From positions 1-58,551 of the forward strand of contig CALUUP010000010.1 in the NCBI GenBank assembly GCA_944323985.1: a stretch of DNA of 58,551 nt. The letters are read 5' to 3'. Below the pieces are notes generated by a model. The model was given only the letters and a program-made list of their open reading frames with translations, made no database searches and had not been told where the DNA came from. The position numbers and the translations under genes were made by a program. The stretch comes from Candidatus Gastranaerophilales bacterium. Its GTDB lineage: Bacteria; Cyanobacteriota; Vampirovibrionia; Gastranaerophilales; Gastranaerophilaceae. Shown here one piece after another: positions 1 to 8,157 of the stretch (within the stretch, counting starts at the first letter, position 1; every line of letters starts with the position of its first letter).

Positions 1-36
1 TAAGATTTTCCTTTTTAATCCCTTTTCCCTTTTTCC

Positions 37-66
37 GCTTGAGTATAATCCCAACTCAAGCTTTTT
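37..66 (+). terminator. Terminator of a gene upstream of the window
   Basis: An 8-bp stem (GCTTGAGT at 37-44, ACTCAAGC at 54-61) is followed directly by five T. This is a typical intrinsic terminator for plus-strand transcription entering from the left edge. The gene it serves is outside the window. Confidence 0.6.
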
Positions 67-143
67 CTTGTGCTACGTGGTTGACATATATAAAAATCCT
101 AGTAAAATAAAATTTCAAGGCACCCCCCTTTATAGAAAATAAA

Positions 144-175
144 AAATAGTCCTATCTTTATAGATAGGACTATTT
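144..175 (-). terminator. Bidirectional terminator downstream of HU
   Basis: A 14-bp perfect stem (144-157 with 162-175) has a 4-nt loop. Its arms begin and end in A/T runs, so it can work on both strands. It lies 16 nt past the HU stop codon and probably ends the HU transcript. Confidence 0.75.
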
Positions 176-190
176 AAACTCTTTATAAAC

Positions 191-463
191 TTATTTTACA
201 AGTTCTTTGAAGTTTTTACCAGCTGAAAAAGCAGGAACTGTTTTAGCAGCAATTTTAAGTTCTTTACCAGTTTGAGGGTTTCTACCGATTCTAGCTGCTC
301 TTTTACGAGCTTCCCAAGTACCAAAGCCAACTAAAGTAACTTTTTTACCTTTAGCAACTGTTTTTTGGATAATTTCTAATGTTGCTGATAAAACATCTGA
401 TGATACTTTTTGAGAAAGTTTTGTTTTTTTAGCAATCTCTTTTACTAATTCTTCTTTGTTCAT
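191..463 (-). CDS. hup: HU family DNA-binding protein
   Basis: Small basic nucleoid protein that binds and bends DNA as a dimer. The 90-residue product starts MNKEELVKEIA and has the family signature GFGTWEARKRAARIGRNP around residues 46-63, followed by the usual tail ending in GKNFKELVK. Length matches the family (about 90). I chose the ATG at 463-461 because an AGGAG-type ribosome site lies 7 nt before it (471-474). The open frame extends 6 codons further up, but those codons cover the ribosome site. The gene is monocistronic, with its own promoter (534-561) and terminator (144-175). Confidence 0.97.
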   Translation of the reverse strand: MNKEELVKEIAKKTKLSQKVSSDVLSATLEIIQKTVAKGKKVTLVGFGTWEARKRAARIGRNPQTGKELKIAAKTVPAFSAGKNFKELVK

Positions 464-533
464 AATAAATCTCCTATACACTATTACTCTCTCATGTGCT
501 TAAAATCTTTGTTACACACATGTTATAAATCTC

Positions 534-561
534 ATTATACACATTGTTTCAAATTTTGCAA
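534..561 (-). promoter_or_regulatory. Predicted sigma-70 promoter of HU
   Basis: On the minus strand the sequence reads TTGCAA (561-556), a 16-nt spacer, then TATAAT (539-534). It points at the HU gene and gives a leader of about 65 nt. The -35 box lies inside the inverted repeat at 551-570. Confidence 0.65.
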
Positions 562-570
562 GCAAAATTT
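551..570. repeat. 9-bp perfect inverted repeat over the HU -35 region
   Basis: AAATTTTGC (551-559), 2-nt spacer, GCAAAATTT (562-570). The repeat covers the -35 box of the predicted HU promoter and lies between the divergent HU and alcohol dehydrogenase genes. It could be an operator or a small hairpin; the sequence alone does not decide. Confidence 0.5.
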
Positions 571-639
571 GGTTTTTTAAAGCTAAAGTTTACAATATTA
601 TTAATTTTTAACCCTTTTTGAAATAAATATTAATAAATC

Positions 640-667
640 TTTACATTTGAATATAATAAGATATAAT
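640..667 (+). promoter_or_regulatory. Predicted promoter of the alcohol dehydrogenase gene
   Basis: TTTACA (640-645), 16-nt spacer, TATAAT (662-667), then a strong ribosome site AAAGGAGA (687-694) ahead of the ATG at 700. A canonical sigma-70 layout with a leader of about 25 nt. Confidence 0.65.
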
Positions 668-699
668 GATGGAGTAGTGTTTAAGAAAGGAGAGAACCT

Positions 700-1887
700 A
701 TGTGGGAACAAGATTTAAACATTAATGATGTAAGAGAAATTAGAACTAGAACTTCTGTATTTTTTGGATGTGGTGCAATAAATAAAATTTACGACATCGC
801 TAAAGATTTTAAAGCAAAAAACTTAGATAAAGTAATAGTTATGAGTGGAAAAAATGCTTATAAAGCAACTGGAGCTTGGGATGTTGTTGAAAAAGCTTTA
901 AAAGAGAACGGAATAGCTTATGTTAATTATGATGGAGTAACTCCTAATCCAACAACAATATCAGTTAATGAAGCTGCTAAAATAGCTAAAGATTTTGGTG
1001 CAAAAGCTGTAATTGCTATTGGTGGAGGCTCTCCTACAGATGCAGGTAAGTCAGTTGCAATTTTATTAAAATACCCTGATAAAAACGCAAATGACATTTA
1101 TGAGTTCAAATTTGAACCAACAGAAGCTGCACCAATCGTTGCAATAAATTTAACTCATGGTACTGGTACTGAAACAAATAGATTTGCAGTAGTTACAATC
1201 CCAGAAAAAGATTATAAACCTGCAATTGCATACGATTGTATCTATCCTACATATGCAATTGACGATCCAGCTTTGATGGTTAAATTATCTCCAAAACAAA
1301 CTCGTTATGTATCAATAGATGCAGTAAACCACGTTGTAGAAGCTGCTACATCAAAAGTTGCATCTCCTTATGCTGTAACTCTTGCTAGAGAAGTTATTAC
1401 TTTAGTTGGTAAATATCTTCCTAAAGCAATTGAGAATGCTGAAGATTTAGAAGCAAGATATTATTTAGCTTATGCTGCTATGTTAGGCGGTGTTTGTTTT
1501 GATAATGGTCTATTACATTATACTCATGCTTTAGAGCATCCATTAAGTGCTGTAAAACACGAATTATCACATGGTTTAGGACTAGCAATGCTATTGCCAG
1601 CAGTTGTAAAAAATATTTATGCAGCAAAAGCTGAAACTTTAAATTACATTTTAGAGCCTATAGCAGGGAAAATAACTTCTGCAGAAGAAGCTTCTGCGAA
1701 AGTTTATGAATGGTTAAAATCTGTAGGTGTTCCTGCAAAACTTAAAGATGAAGGATTTACTGATGCTGACATTCCTAAACTAGTAAATTTAGCATTTACA
1801 ACACCTTCTCTAGACGGTTTATTATCTATAGCTCCAACAGAAGCAACAAAAGAGGCTGTTGAAGAAATTTATAGAGATTCATTATAA
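700..1887 (+). CDS. Iron-containing alcohol dehydrogenase (group III, butanol dehydrogenase-like)
   Basis: Predicted NAD(P)H-dependent reduction of aldehydes to alcohols in fermentation, in the cytoplasm. The 395-residue length is usual for the family. Visible signatures are GGGSPTDAGK near residue 109 (nucleotide binding), HGTGTETNRF near 153, and the metal-binding Asp/His set in DAVNHVVEA (about 208), HALEHPLSA (about 277) and HELSHGLGLAM (about 288). The gene stands alone with its own promoter and terminator. The true substrate (ethanol, butanol, propanediol or other) cannot be told from sequence. Confidence 0.93.
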   Translation: MWEQDLNINDVREIRTRTSVFFGCGAINKIYDIAKDFKAKNLDKVIVMSGKNAYKATGAWDVVEKALKENGIAYVNYDGVTPNPTTISVNEAAKIAKDFGAKAVIAIGGGSPTDAGKSVAILLKYPDKNANDIYEFKFEPTEAAPIVAINLTHGTGTETNRFAVVTIPEKDYKPAIAYDCIYPTYAIDDPALMVKLSPKQTRYVSIDAVNHVVEAATSKVASPYAVTLAREVITLVGKYLPKAIENAEDLEARYYLAYAAMLGGVCFDNGLLHYTHALEHPLSAVKHELSHGLGLAMLLPAVVKNIYAAKAETLNYILEPIAGKITSAEEASAKVYEWLKSVGVPAKLKDEGFTDADIPKLVNLAFTTPSLDGLLSIAPTEATKEAVEEIYRDSL

Positions 1888-1901
1888 TAAAAATTTATTA
1901 G

Positions 1902-1940
1902 AAAAAAGCTCATATCCTTTATAAGATATGAGCTTTTTTA
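1902..1940 (+). terminator. Terminator of the alcohol dehydrogenase gene
   Basis: A 15-bp perfect stem (1902-1916 with 1925-1939) has an 8-nt loop, an A-run on the left and a T-run on the right. It lies 15 nt after the stop codon and looks bidirectional. Confidence 0.85.
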
Positions 1941-1987
1941 TTTACAAAAAATTTAGATTATGTGATAATAAAAAGAAAGTTGAATAT

Positions 1988-2036
1988 GGTCGTTTGGCGG
2001 GGGTAAATGAAAACCGCAAAGCGAAAATTTTCACTA
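1988..2036 (+). repeat. Broken tRNA 5'-end fragment A with palindromic tail
   Basis: GGTCGTTTGGCG (1988-1999) matches the first 12 nt of the tRNA at 2137 with one change. It is followed by a short nested inverted repeat: TGAAAA (2009-2014) with TTTTCA (2028-2033), enclosing CGC-AAA-GCG. It is the weakest of the three fragments. Confidence 0.45.
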
Positions 2037-2038
2037 AT

Positions 2039-2113
2039 GGGCGTTTGGCGCAGTTGACTCTGCCGACGAGAATGTGACTAAATGTCACATTCGAGGAGAG
2101 GTAGCATCTGAAC
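2039..2113 (+). repeat. Interrupted partial copy of the tRNA 5' half with a palindromic insert (fragment B)
   Basis: GGGCGTTTGGCGCAGTTG (2039-2056) is identical to the first 18 nt of the tRNA at 2137. About 43 nt of unrelated sequence then intervene, and GTAGCATCTGAAC (2101-2113) resumes the tRNA with 2 nt missing from the D stem. The insert has a perfect 9-bp inverted repeat, GAATGTGAC (2070-2078) and GTCACATTC (2084-2092). The copy stops exactly where the anticodon would begin. It cannot make a tRNA. Confidence 0.7.
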
Positions 2114-2136
2114 CAACAACAATGACAAAAAAATAA

Positions 2137-2212
2137 GGGCGTTTGGCGCAGTTGGTAGCGCATCTGAACGACATTCAGAGGGTCACAAGTTCGAGTCTTG
2201 TAACGCCCACCA
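2137..2212 (+). tRNA. tRNA-Val (anticodon GAC), CCA encoded
   Basis: A complete cloverleaf can be drawn. Acceptor GGGCGTT/AACGCCC (2137-2143 with 2202-2208), D stem GCGC/GCGC, anticodon stem TCTGA/TCAGA (2163-2167 with 2175-2179), T stem ACAAG/CTTGT with loop TTCGAGT, discriminator A2209, and CCA at 2210-2212. The anticodon loop is ACGACAT, giving GAC (2170-2172). The base at position 33 is C rather than the nearly universal U. No GG-rich intron or other anomaly is seen. A terminator follows directly. Confidence 0.9.
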
Positions 2213-2213
2213 T

Positions 2214-2250
2214 AAAAGTCCAGATAACTAATGTCATCTGGACTTTTATT
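2214..2250 (+). terminator. Terminator after tRNA-Val
   Basis: A 12-bp perfect stem (AAAAGTCCAGAT at 2214-2225 with its complement at 2236-2247) followed by a T-rich stretch. It starts 1 nt after the CCA end. Confidence 0.75.
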
Positions 2251-2283
2251 TTGTTATGTTTTCATTACGAGAAGTTTCTTTTT

Positions 2284-2400
2284 AAGTTCGAGCGACCTGT
2301 GAGCTGAGGCTGGAGTATTTTGTAAGATATGAAATATCGCACAAAATACGGAATTGCCGTTAAATGCGAACAGGTCAAGACAGTCTTGTAACGCTCACCA
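2284..2400 (+). repeat. Interrupted partial copy of the tRNA 3' half with a nested palindromic insert
   Basis: AAGTTCGAG (2284-2292) matches the T-arm of tRNA-Val. AGTCTTGTAACGCTCACCA (2382-2400) matches its 3' end with one change. Between them are about 89 nt with nested inverted repeats: GACCTGT/ACAGGTC (2294-2300, 2370-2376), GTATTTTGT/ACAAAATAC (2315-2323, 2341-2349) and an inner GATAT/ATATC. The insert therefore splits the T loop of a decayed tRNA copy and can fold as one long hairpin. Confidence 0.7.
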
Positions 2401-2403
2401 TAA

Positions 2404-2436
2404 AAAAGAACAAGGATTTCTATCCTTGTTCTTTTA
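2404..2436. terminator. Terminator between the tRNA region and leuS
   Basis: A 13-bp perfect stem (2404-2416 with 2423-2435), 6-nt loop, A-run to the left and T-run to the right. It can stop leuS transcription on the minus strand and anything from the tRNA side. Confidence 0.75.
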
Positions 2437-2452
2437 TTATCTTATTTTATTT

Positions 2453-4936
2453 TTAACCCTTAACGACTATATTTACAAGTTTTTTCGGAACAACAATTGT
2501 TTTTACAATTTCTTTTCCTGCCGTAAGTTCTTTTATTTTTTCGCTAGAAAGAGCTATTGATTTTAATTCTTCGTCATTTACCCCCTCATCAGCTTCAATT
2601 TTATCTTTTACCTTACCGTTTACTTGTACAACTAGAGTTATTTTACTAGCTTTTGCTAAGCTTTCATCCCATTCACACCATTTTGAATCATGGATTGAGC
2701 CTTCAAATCCTAAATCTGACCAAATTTCTTCTGACATATGAACAGTAACAGGTGCCATTAATTTGATTAGAGAGATTATAGCAAAGCTTAAGACATTCTT
2801 GTCTTCTTCAGATAATTCCCCCTTACATTTACCTCTCCAATCATAGATTGCATTAGTAAGTTCTCTATACTTAGAGATTACAGTATTGAATTGGAAATCA
2901 TTAGAAATATCGTTAGTAATACCTTTCATAGCCATATTTACTACACGTACCAAGTCATCATTTTCTCTTTTTAGAGGGAATGACAATTTATAGTCTTTAG
3001 TCAAATATTGCTGATTATCACTTACTAGTCTCCAGACTCTATTTAAGAATTTATAACAGCCTTCAACACCTGCATCAGACCAGTCAAAGTCTCTTGCCGG
3101 AGGTGAGTCAGAAAGGATAAATAATCTTGCTGTATCAGCTCCATAGTTTTCAAATATTTCATCCGGATCTACTGTATTGCCTTTAGATTTAGACATTTTA
3201 GATCCATCTTTTAATACCATACCTTGAGTCAATAGATTCTTGAATGGCTCATCAAAACTTAATAGACCTAAATCTTTTAGAGCTTTTGTAAAGAATCTTG
3301 AATACAATAAGTGTAAGATTGCGTGTTCAATTCCACCAACATATTGATCTACTGGTAACCATTTATCAACTAGTTCTTTTGAAAATGGCATATTAGAATT
3401 TTTTGCATCTGAATATCTTAAATAGTACCAGCTAGAGCATACAAAAGTATCCATCGTATCCATTTCTCGTCTTGCTTTTCCACCACAGACTGGACAAGTT
3501 GTTTCTGCAAAAGTCTTTGATGTAGTAATTGGAGACTTGCCTACAACTGAAAAGTCTACATCTGTAGGAAGCATTACCGGTAAGTTTTCTTCTTTTTCAG
3601 GAACAATTCCGCATTTATCACAATAAACCATTGGAATTGGAGCTCCCCAATATCTTTGACGAGAAATCAACCAGTCTCTTAGGCGATATTGTGTTTTGAA
3701 TTCCCCAAAGCCACCATCTACAGCTTTTTGTGTAATAGCTTTTTTAGCTTCAGTATTTTTCATTCCATTAAATTCATTTGAATTAACTAAAACACCTTCT
3801 TCTGTATAAGCTGTATCTTTGCAATCTGAAGGATTTTCAGGATTTTGGATAACAACTTTCATTGGAAGATTGTATTTTTTAGCAAAATCAAAATCTCTTG
3901 TATCGTGAGTTGGAACTGCCATTACAGCACCTGTTCCGTATTCTACTAAGGCGTAATCAGCTGTCCATAGAGGGAATTCTTCTCCTGTGAATGGATTTAT
4001 ACAATGTGTACCTAAAGGCACTCCTGTTTTCACTCTATCAGTTGATAGTCTTTCGATTTCTGTCATTTTACGAGCATTTGCTCTATATTCTTCAACAGCT
4101 TGTTTATTTTCTTCTGTTGTTAATTTTTCGATATCTTTATATTCAGGAGCTACTACTAAATAAGTAATACCATGCACTGTATCAGGTCTTGTAGTATAAA
4201 CAGGAACTTCAAGTCCTTCTATTTCTCTCACTTTGAATCTAAAAATTGCACCTTGAGATTTTCCAATCCAGTTAGCTTGCATAGTTTTAACATTATCGCC
4301 CCAGCCTTCAAGCTTATCTAAATCTTCTAGTAATCTTTCTGCGTAATCTGTGATTTTGAAGAACCATTGAGAAAGATATTTTTTCTCAACAACGCTATCA
4401 CATCTCCAGCATTTTCCATCAATTACTTGTTCGTTTGCGAGTACTGTTCCACAGGTTTCACACCAATTTACAGCAGCTTCTTTTTTATATGCCAAACCTT
4501 TTTTATATAATTGAATAAATAGCCATTGAGTCCATTTATAATAATCAGGCTTACAGGTTGTAACCTCTCTTTGCCAATCATATGAAAGTCCTAACATTTT
4601 AAGTTGTTTTGTCATATAGGCAATATTTTCATCAGTCCATTTAGCAGGATCTGCACCGTGTTTCATTGCTGCATTTTCTGCAGGAAGTCCGAAACTATCC
4701 CAACCCATTGGATGTAATACATTATATCCTTGCATTTTTTTGAAACGAGCAATTACATCCGTAATTGTATAATTTCTAACGTGTCCCATATGTAATTTAC
4801 CTGATGGGTATGGAAACATTGATAAAGCATAATACTTAGGTTTATCACTATTATCAGGCGTATGGAAAACATTATTTTCTTCCCAAATTTGCTGCCATTT
4901 CTTTTCTATTTCTTGTGGAAAATATGATTCTTTCAT
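2453..4936 (-). CDS. leuS: Leucyl-tRNA synthetase
   Basis: Charges tRNA-Leu with leucine in the cytoplasm. The 827-residue length is normal for bacterial LeuS. The class I signatures are visible: PYPSGKLHMGHVRNY (HIGH-type motif, about residues 42-56) and GSKMSKSKGN (KMSKS, about 577-586). The connective editing insertion includes TTRPDTVHGITY (about 248). Zinc-ligand cysteines occur in WCETCGTVL and CWRCDSVV. It lies downstream of the flagellar block on the same strand, with a 50-nt gap after the preceding gene. Confidence 0.97.
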   Translation of the reverse strand: MKESYFPQEIEKKWQQIWEENNVFHTPDNSDKPKYYALSMFPYPSGKLHMGHVRNYTITDVIARFKKMQGYNVLHPMGWDSFGLPAENAAMKHGADPAKWTDENIAYMTKQLKMLGLSYDWQREVTTCKPDYYKWTQWLFIQLYKKGLAYKKEAAVNWCETCGTVLANEQVIDGKCWRCDSVVEKKYLSQWFFKITDYAERLLEDLDKLEGWGDNVKTMQANWIGKSQGAIFRFKVREIEGLEVPVYTTRPDTVHGITYLVVAPEYKDIEKLTTEENKQAVEEYRANARKMTEIERLSTDRVKTGVPLGTHCINPFTGEEFPLWTADYALVEYGTGAVMAVPTHDTRDFDFAKKYNLPMKVVIQNPENPSDCKDTAYTEEGVLVNSNEFNGMKNTEAKKAITQKAVDGGFGEFKTQYRLRDWLISRQRYWGAPIPMVYCDKCGIVPEKEENLPVMLPTDVDFSVVGKSPITTSKTFAETTCPVCGGKARREMDTMDTFVCSSWYYLRYSDAKNSNMPFSKELVDKWLPVDQYVGGIEHAILHLLYSRFFTKALKDLGLLSFDEPFKNLLTQGMVLKDGSKMSKSKGNTVDPDEIFENYGADTARLFILSDSPPARDFDWSDAGVEGCYKFLNRVWRLVSDNQQYLTKDYKLSFPLKRENDDLVRVVNMAMKGITNDISNDFQFNTVISKYRELTNAIYDWRGKCKGELSEEDKNVLSFAIISLIKLMAPVTVHMSEEIWSDLGFEGSIHDSKWCEWDESLAKASKITLVVQVNGKVKDKIEADEGVNDEELKSIALSSEKIKELTAGKEIVKTIVVPKKLVNIVVKG

Positions 4937-4988
4937 CTATTCCTTTACTCCTTTATCTGAATTGTTATAAATCTATTTTATCATAAAC

Positions 4989-5348
4989 TTATACGTCAAT
5001 ATCATCTTCATTTTCTTTTTCGTCTTCGTTATCAGGTAAATCAGGTTCTTTTACTTGTTTTGTTAATTTTTCATTTAATTCTTGTAATGTTATTGATTTA
5101 TCCATTTTCTTTAAAGCATTTAAAACAGAAATTTTATAATCAGCATCTGTTTTATTTTTAGGATTATCTACTATTTCTCCGATTCGTTGTCCTAAATATC
5201 CCATTACTATGATTGCAGGTACTAATATTGTTGCAGTTGTTATTATGGCGTGTAAATCAATTGTACCAACTCTTACAATACTTACTGTGCCTATAACTAT
5301 CATCGTAATTACAATAAACAATAAACGTATATTTTCTGTATATCCCAT
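4989..5348 (-). CDS. Small two-helix membrane protein, unrecognised
   Basis: 119 residues. Two hydrophobic helices fill residues 8-27 and 33-52, followed by a polar, Lys- and Asp/Glu-rich tail ending in an acidic run. I recognise no family. It starts 7 nt after the PilZ gene and is probably co-transcribed with it, flhA and the other flagellar genes, so a role near the flagellar base is possible. That is inference from position only. Confidence 0.6.
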   Translation of the reverse strand: MGYTENIRLLFIVITMIVIGTVSIVRVGTIDLHAIITTATILVPAIIVMGYLGQRIGEIVDNPKNKTDADYKISVLNALKKMDKSITLQELNEKLTKQVKEPDLPDNEDEKENEDDIDV

Positions 5349-5355
5349 AATTTAT

Positions 5356-5952
5356 TTAACCTTTTTTTGTTAAATTTTCCATATCTTTTTTCATACAAAA
5401 TTGAACTAATGTCATCTTATCAATATTGCTTAAGTTAACAAATCTACCTGAAATTGTATATTTATCACTATCATTTTTTTCAACTCTTATTAATTGATAT
5501 TTACATTTGATTTCTTGTTCTTCGCTTAATTTTATTGATACATCGTAAAGTTTTTCCATGTCTATATTATCAGTAGTAGTTAGTTTCATTCCTCCAGCTG
5601 ATAAATCTAAAGTTCTAACTTCATGGTGCTTTTCTCCACAACTTAGTATTAAATTTTCTAAATATTTAATACGTGTAAATTTACGTCTTTGTAAAAATCT
5701 GTGTTTAACCGGATTTGCAATTGTTATTACATTATTTTCTAATGTTTTTATATATGATTCAAAATACAAGTATCCATTATCTGTAAAAGAATAAAAATCA
5801 CAAATATGATTAACAATAAGCCCTTCTGGTTTATATTTTAGCTCCATTCTAAAACCATCATTTGAGACTTCTAAAACTCGACCTTTATTAGTTTTTTTGA
5901 AATCTTGAGGAACAATAGTTACAATTTGTTCATTTTTTATAAGTTCTCTCAT
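5356..5952 (-). CDS. PilZ-domain protein (YcgR-like), predicted c-di-GMP effector
   Basis: 198 residues. The N-terminal half (1-90) resembles the YcgR-type beta domain. The PilZ domain follows with the c-di-GMP binding signatures RRKFTRI (RxxxR class, about 89-95) and DLSAGGMKL (D/NxSxxG class, about 116-124). In the known family, c-di-GMP-bound YcgR slows the flagellar motor. Its place 11 nt after flhA fits that job. The ribosome site AAAGGA sits before the ATG. The motor contact itself is inferred. Confidence 0.85.
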   Translation of the reverse strand: MRELIKNEQIVTIVPQDFKKTNKGRVLEVSNDGFRMELKYKPEGLIVNHICDFYSFTDNGYLYFESYIKTLENNVITIANPVKHRFLQRRKFTRIKYLENLILSCGEKHHEVRTLDLSAGGMKLTTTDNIDMEKLYDVSIKLSEEQEIKCKYQLIRVEKNDSDKYTISGRFVNLSNIDKMTLVQFCMKKDMENLTKKG

Positions 5953-5963
5953 ATTTATCCTTT

Positions 5964-8072
5964 CTATCTTTTAGCCGTTTCAACTTTTACCATCCCAACG
6001 GATTTAACTTTTACATTAGGACTTATTTCATTATAAGACATAATTGCAATTTGCGGATATGTTCTTTCTACAAGTTTTCTAAATAATAATCTAATAGGAG
6101 AAGAACATAAAATAACCGGTTGATTACCTGTAGCTGTAATAGCTTTTTCTAATTCAACATTCATTTTATCAAACATATTTCTTGTGAAACTTGGGTCCAA
6201 TGTAACACTTTGTCCATCTGGGCTTGCTCCTTTTGCTATTGTATTTTCAACATCTGGAGCTAATGTTATTACATATAATTCGCCAGTATCTGCAAGATTT
6301 TGTTTACAAATGTTTCTAGAAAGTGCTTGGCGAACATGTTCTGTTAAGAAATTAGGATTTTTATTTATTTTAGCTTGCAAGCTTATTGTTTCTAAAATAG
6401 TTTTTAAATCTCTTACAGCAACGCCTTCTTTTAAAAGGTTTTGCATAACTATTTGAACATCTCCTATTGAAACATCTTTCATTATATCGTTTACATAATC
6501 TTCTGACACTTCTTTTTTCAAATTATCAATTAGTTGTTGAACATCAAATCTTGAAATTATTTCTGAAGCACATTTTTTAATAACTTCTGTAATATGAGTA
6601 GAAATAACCGCTGACGCTGATACAACAGTGTATCCAGACATTTCAGCCAAATCTTTGTCTTTTGCTTCAATCCATAAAGCTGGAAGTCCAAAAGCAGGTT
6701 CAATAGCATGAATTCCATTTATAGCAAGGTTCCCAACAGGATCTCCTGCACACATTGCTAAATATCTCTCAGGATAAACATCTCCGGATTCTAAAGCAAC
6801 ACCTTTAAGTTTTATTTGATATGAGTTTGGGGAAAGCTGTAAGTTGTCTCTAACTCTAATTGAAGGTAATACTATTCCTAAATCTAGAGCCGTTTGTCTT
6901 CTAATTTGAGCAATTCTTTCCAATAAATCACCTCCCATTTCTACATTTAAAAGTTGTACTAAACGATAACCAACTTCAATTTCAATTGTATCAATGTTAA
7001 GTAATTCCATTACGCTTTCACGGGTAGCTTTTGCTCTTTTCTCTTTTTTTCCTAATTTTTCTTGCTGTTCTTGGGCGATTTTTTCTGCTTCTTGTGTCTG
7101 CGCAACAACTTTTTTATTTTGAATTTTAAAATAAGCTAAGCCACCGGCAACAGCTGCTATTGTTAAGAAAGGTATCGTCGGCATGCCTGGAACTATACCC
7201 ATAAATGCTAATAACCCAGCTACAACACCAAGAACTCTCGGATCAGAAAACATTTCATTTTTTATATCTTCTGATAGTGATTCATCTTTACCTGTCGCTC
7301 TAGAAACAATTAAACCTGTTGCTGTCGAAATTAATAATGCAGGTACTTGAGAAACTAAACCATCACCAACTGTTAAAATTGTGTATGTTGAAAGCGCTGT
7401 TTGAATATTCATATGTAATTGTACAACGCCGATAATCAGACCTCCTACAATATTAATGATTGTTATTACAATACCTGCAGTTGCATCACCTTTTACGAAT
7501 TTCGAAGCACCATCCATAGTACCGTAAAAATCGGTTTCTCTTTCTAATTTACGTCGTCTTTCTTTTGCTTGATCTTCATTTATTAAACCTGAATTTAAAT
7601 CAGCGTCAATACTCAATTGTTTACCCGGCATTTTATCCAATGTAAATCTTGCAGAAACTTCAGCAACACGAGTAGCACCGCCTGTGATAACCATAAAATT
7701 AATTAATACCAAAATACAGAAGATAACAGCTCCGACAACATAATTCCCACCGACTACGAATTCTCCGAAGGAATTAATTACATTGCCTGCTTCACCATTC
7801 AGTAAAATTAAACGTGTTGAGCTAACATTCAAGCCTAATCTAAATAATGTAGCGATCAAAAGCACTGTTGGAAAAGATGAATAGTCTAGAGGTTCTTGAG
7901 TATATAAACATACAAGTAGTATAACAACCGCAAGTGAAATATTTACTGTTAGTAATAAGTCTAATAGAGCTGCAGGAAGTGGTATTACCATCATGCAGAC
8001 AATAACAACTAAGCCTATTGCTAGGACTATGTCATTATTACTCAGTAGTTTTGATAATTTTCCTAACTCCAT
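5964..8072 (-). CDS. flhA: Flagellar biosynthesis protein FlhA
   Basis: Export-gate membrane protein of the flagellar type III secretion system. It has 702 residues, a normal length. About eight hydrophobic helices occupy residues 15-330, with the conserved loop ARFTLDKMPGKQLSIDADLN (about 140-160), followed by the large cytoplasmic domain that docks chaperone-substrate complexes. The ribosome site AGGAG precedes the ATG. It has its own predicted promoter (8114-8142), because an unrelated gene separates it from flhB. Confidence 0.97.
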   Translation of the reverse strand: MELGKLSKLLSNNDIVLAIGLVVIVCMMVIPLPAALLDLLLTVNISLAVVILLVCLYTQEPLDYSSFPTVLLIATLFRLGLNVSSTRLILLNGEAGNVINSFGEFVVGGNYVVGAVIFCILVLINFMVITGGATRVAEVSARFTLDKMPGKQLSIDADLNSGLINEDQAKERRRKLERETDFYGTMDGASKFVKGDATAGIVITIINIVGGLIIGVVQLHMNIQTALSTYTILTVGDGLVSQVPALLISTATGLIVSRATGKDESLSEDIKNEMFSDPRVLGVVAGLLAFMGIVPGMPTIPFLTIAAVAGGLAYFKIQNKKVVAQTQEAEKIAQEQQEKLGKKEKRAKATRESVMELLNIDTIEIEVGYRLVQLLNVEMGGDLLERIAQIRRQTALDLGIVLPSIRVRDNLQLSPNSYQIKLKGVALESGDVYPERYLAMCAGDPVGNLAINGIHAIEPAFGLPALWIEAKDKDLAEMSGYTVVSASAVISTHITEVIKKCASEIISRFDVQQLIDNLKKEVSEDYVNDIMKDVSIGDVQIVMQNLLKEGVAVRDLKTILETISLQAKINKNPNFLTEHVRQALSRNICKQNLADTGELYVITLAPDVENTIAKGASPDGQSVTLDPSFTRNMFDKMNVELEKAITATGNQPVILCSSPIRLLFRKLVERTYPQIAIMSYNEISPNVKVKSVGMVKVETAKR

Positions 8073-8085
8073 TCTCCTGCTTGCC

Positions 8086-8099
8086 TAAATTGGCATTCT
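8086..8099 (-). other. Small hairpin in the flhA leader
   Basis: TGCC-6 nt-GGCA (8086-8089 with 8096-8099) lies in the 5' leader of flhA, between two purine-rich GGAG sequences. It might mask or present ribosome sites; it is too short to claim more. Confidence 0.3.
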
Positions 8100-8113
8100 C
8101 CTCCACCAAGAAT

Positions 8114-8142
8114 ATTTTATCATCAGAATGTATTGCTGACAA
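8114..8142 (-). promoter_or_regulatory. Predicted promoter of flhA
   Basis: The minus strand reads TTGTCA (8142-8137), 17-nt spacer, TAAAAT (8119-8114), ending about 40 nt before the flhA ATG. The spacing is ideal for sigma-70. It lies entirely in the 85-nt gap after the DUF3137-like gene and lets flhA be expressed independently of it. Confidence 0.6.
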
Positions 8143-8157
8143 TAATATTAAGTTATT

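Noticed and set aside
1942-2163. Minus-strand open frame over the tRNA fragments
   Set aside because: Cys/Phe/Arg-rich noise over repeats and a tRNA; no ribosome site or family.
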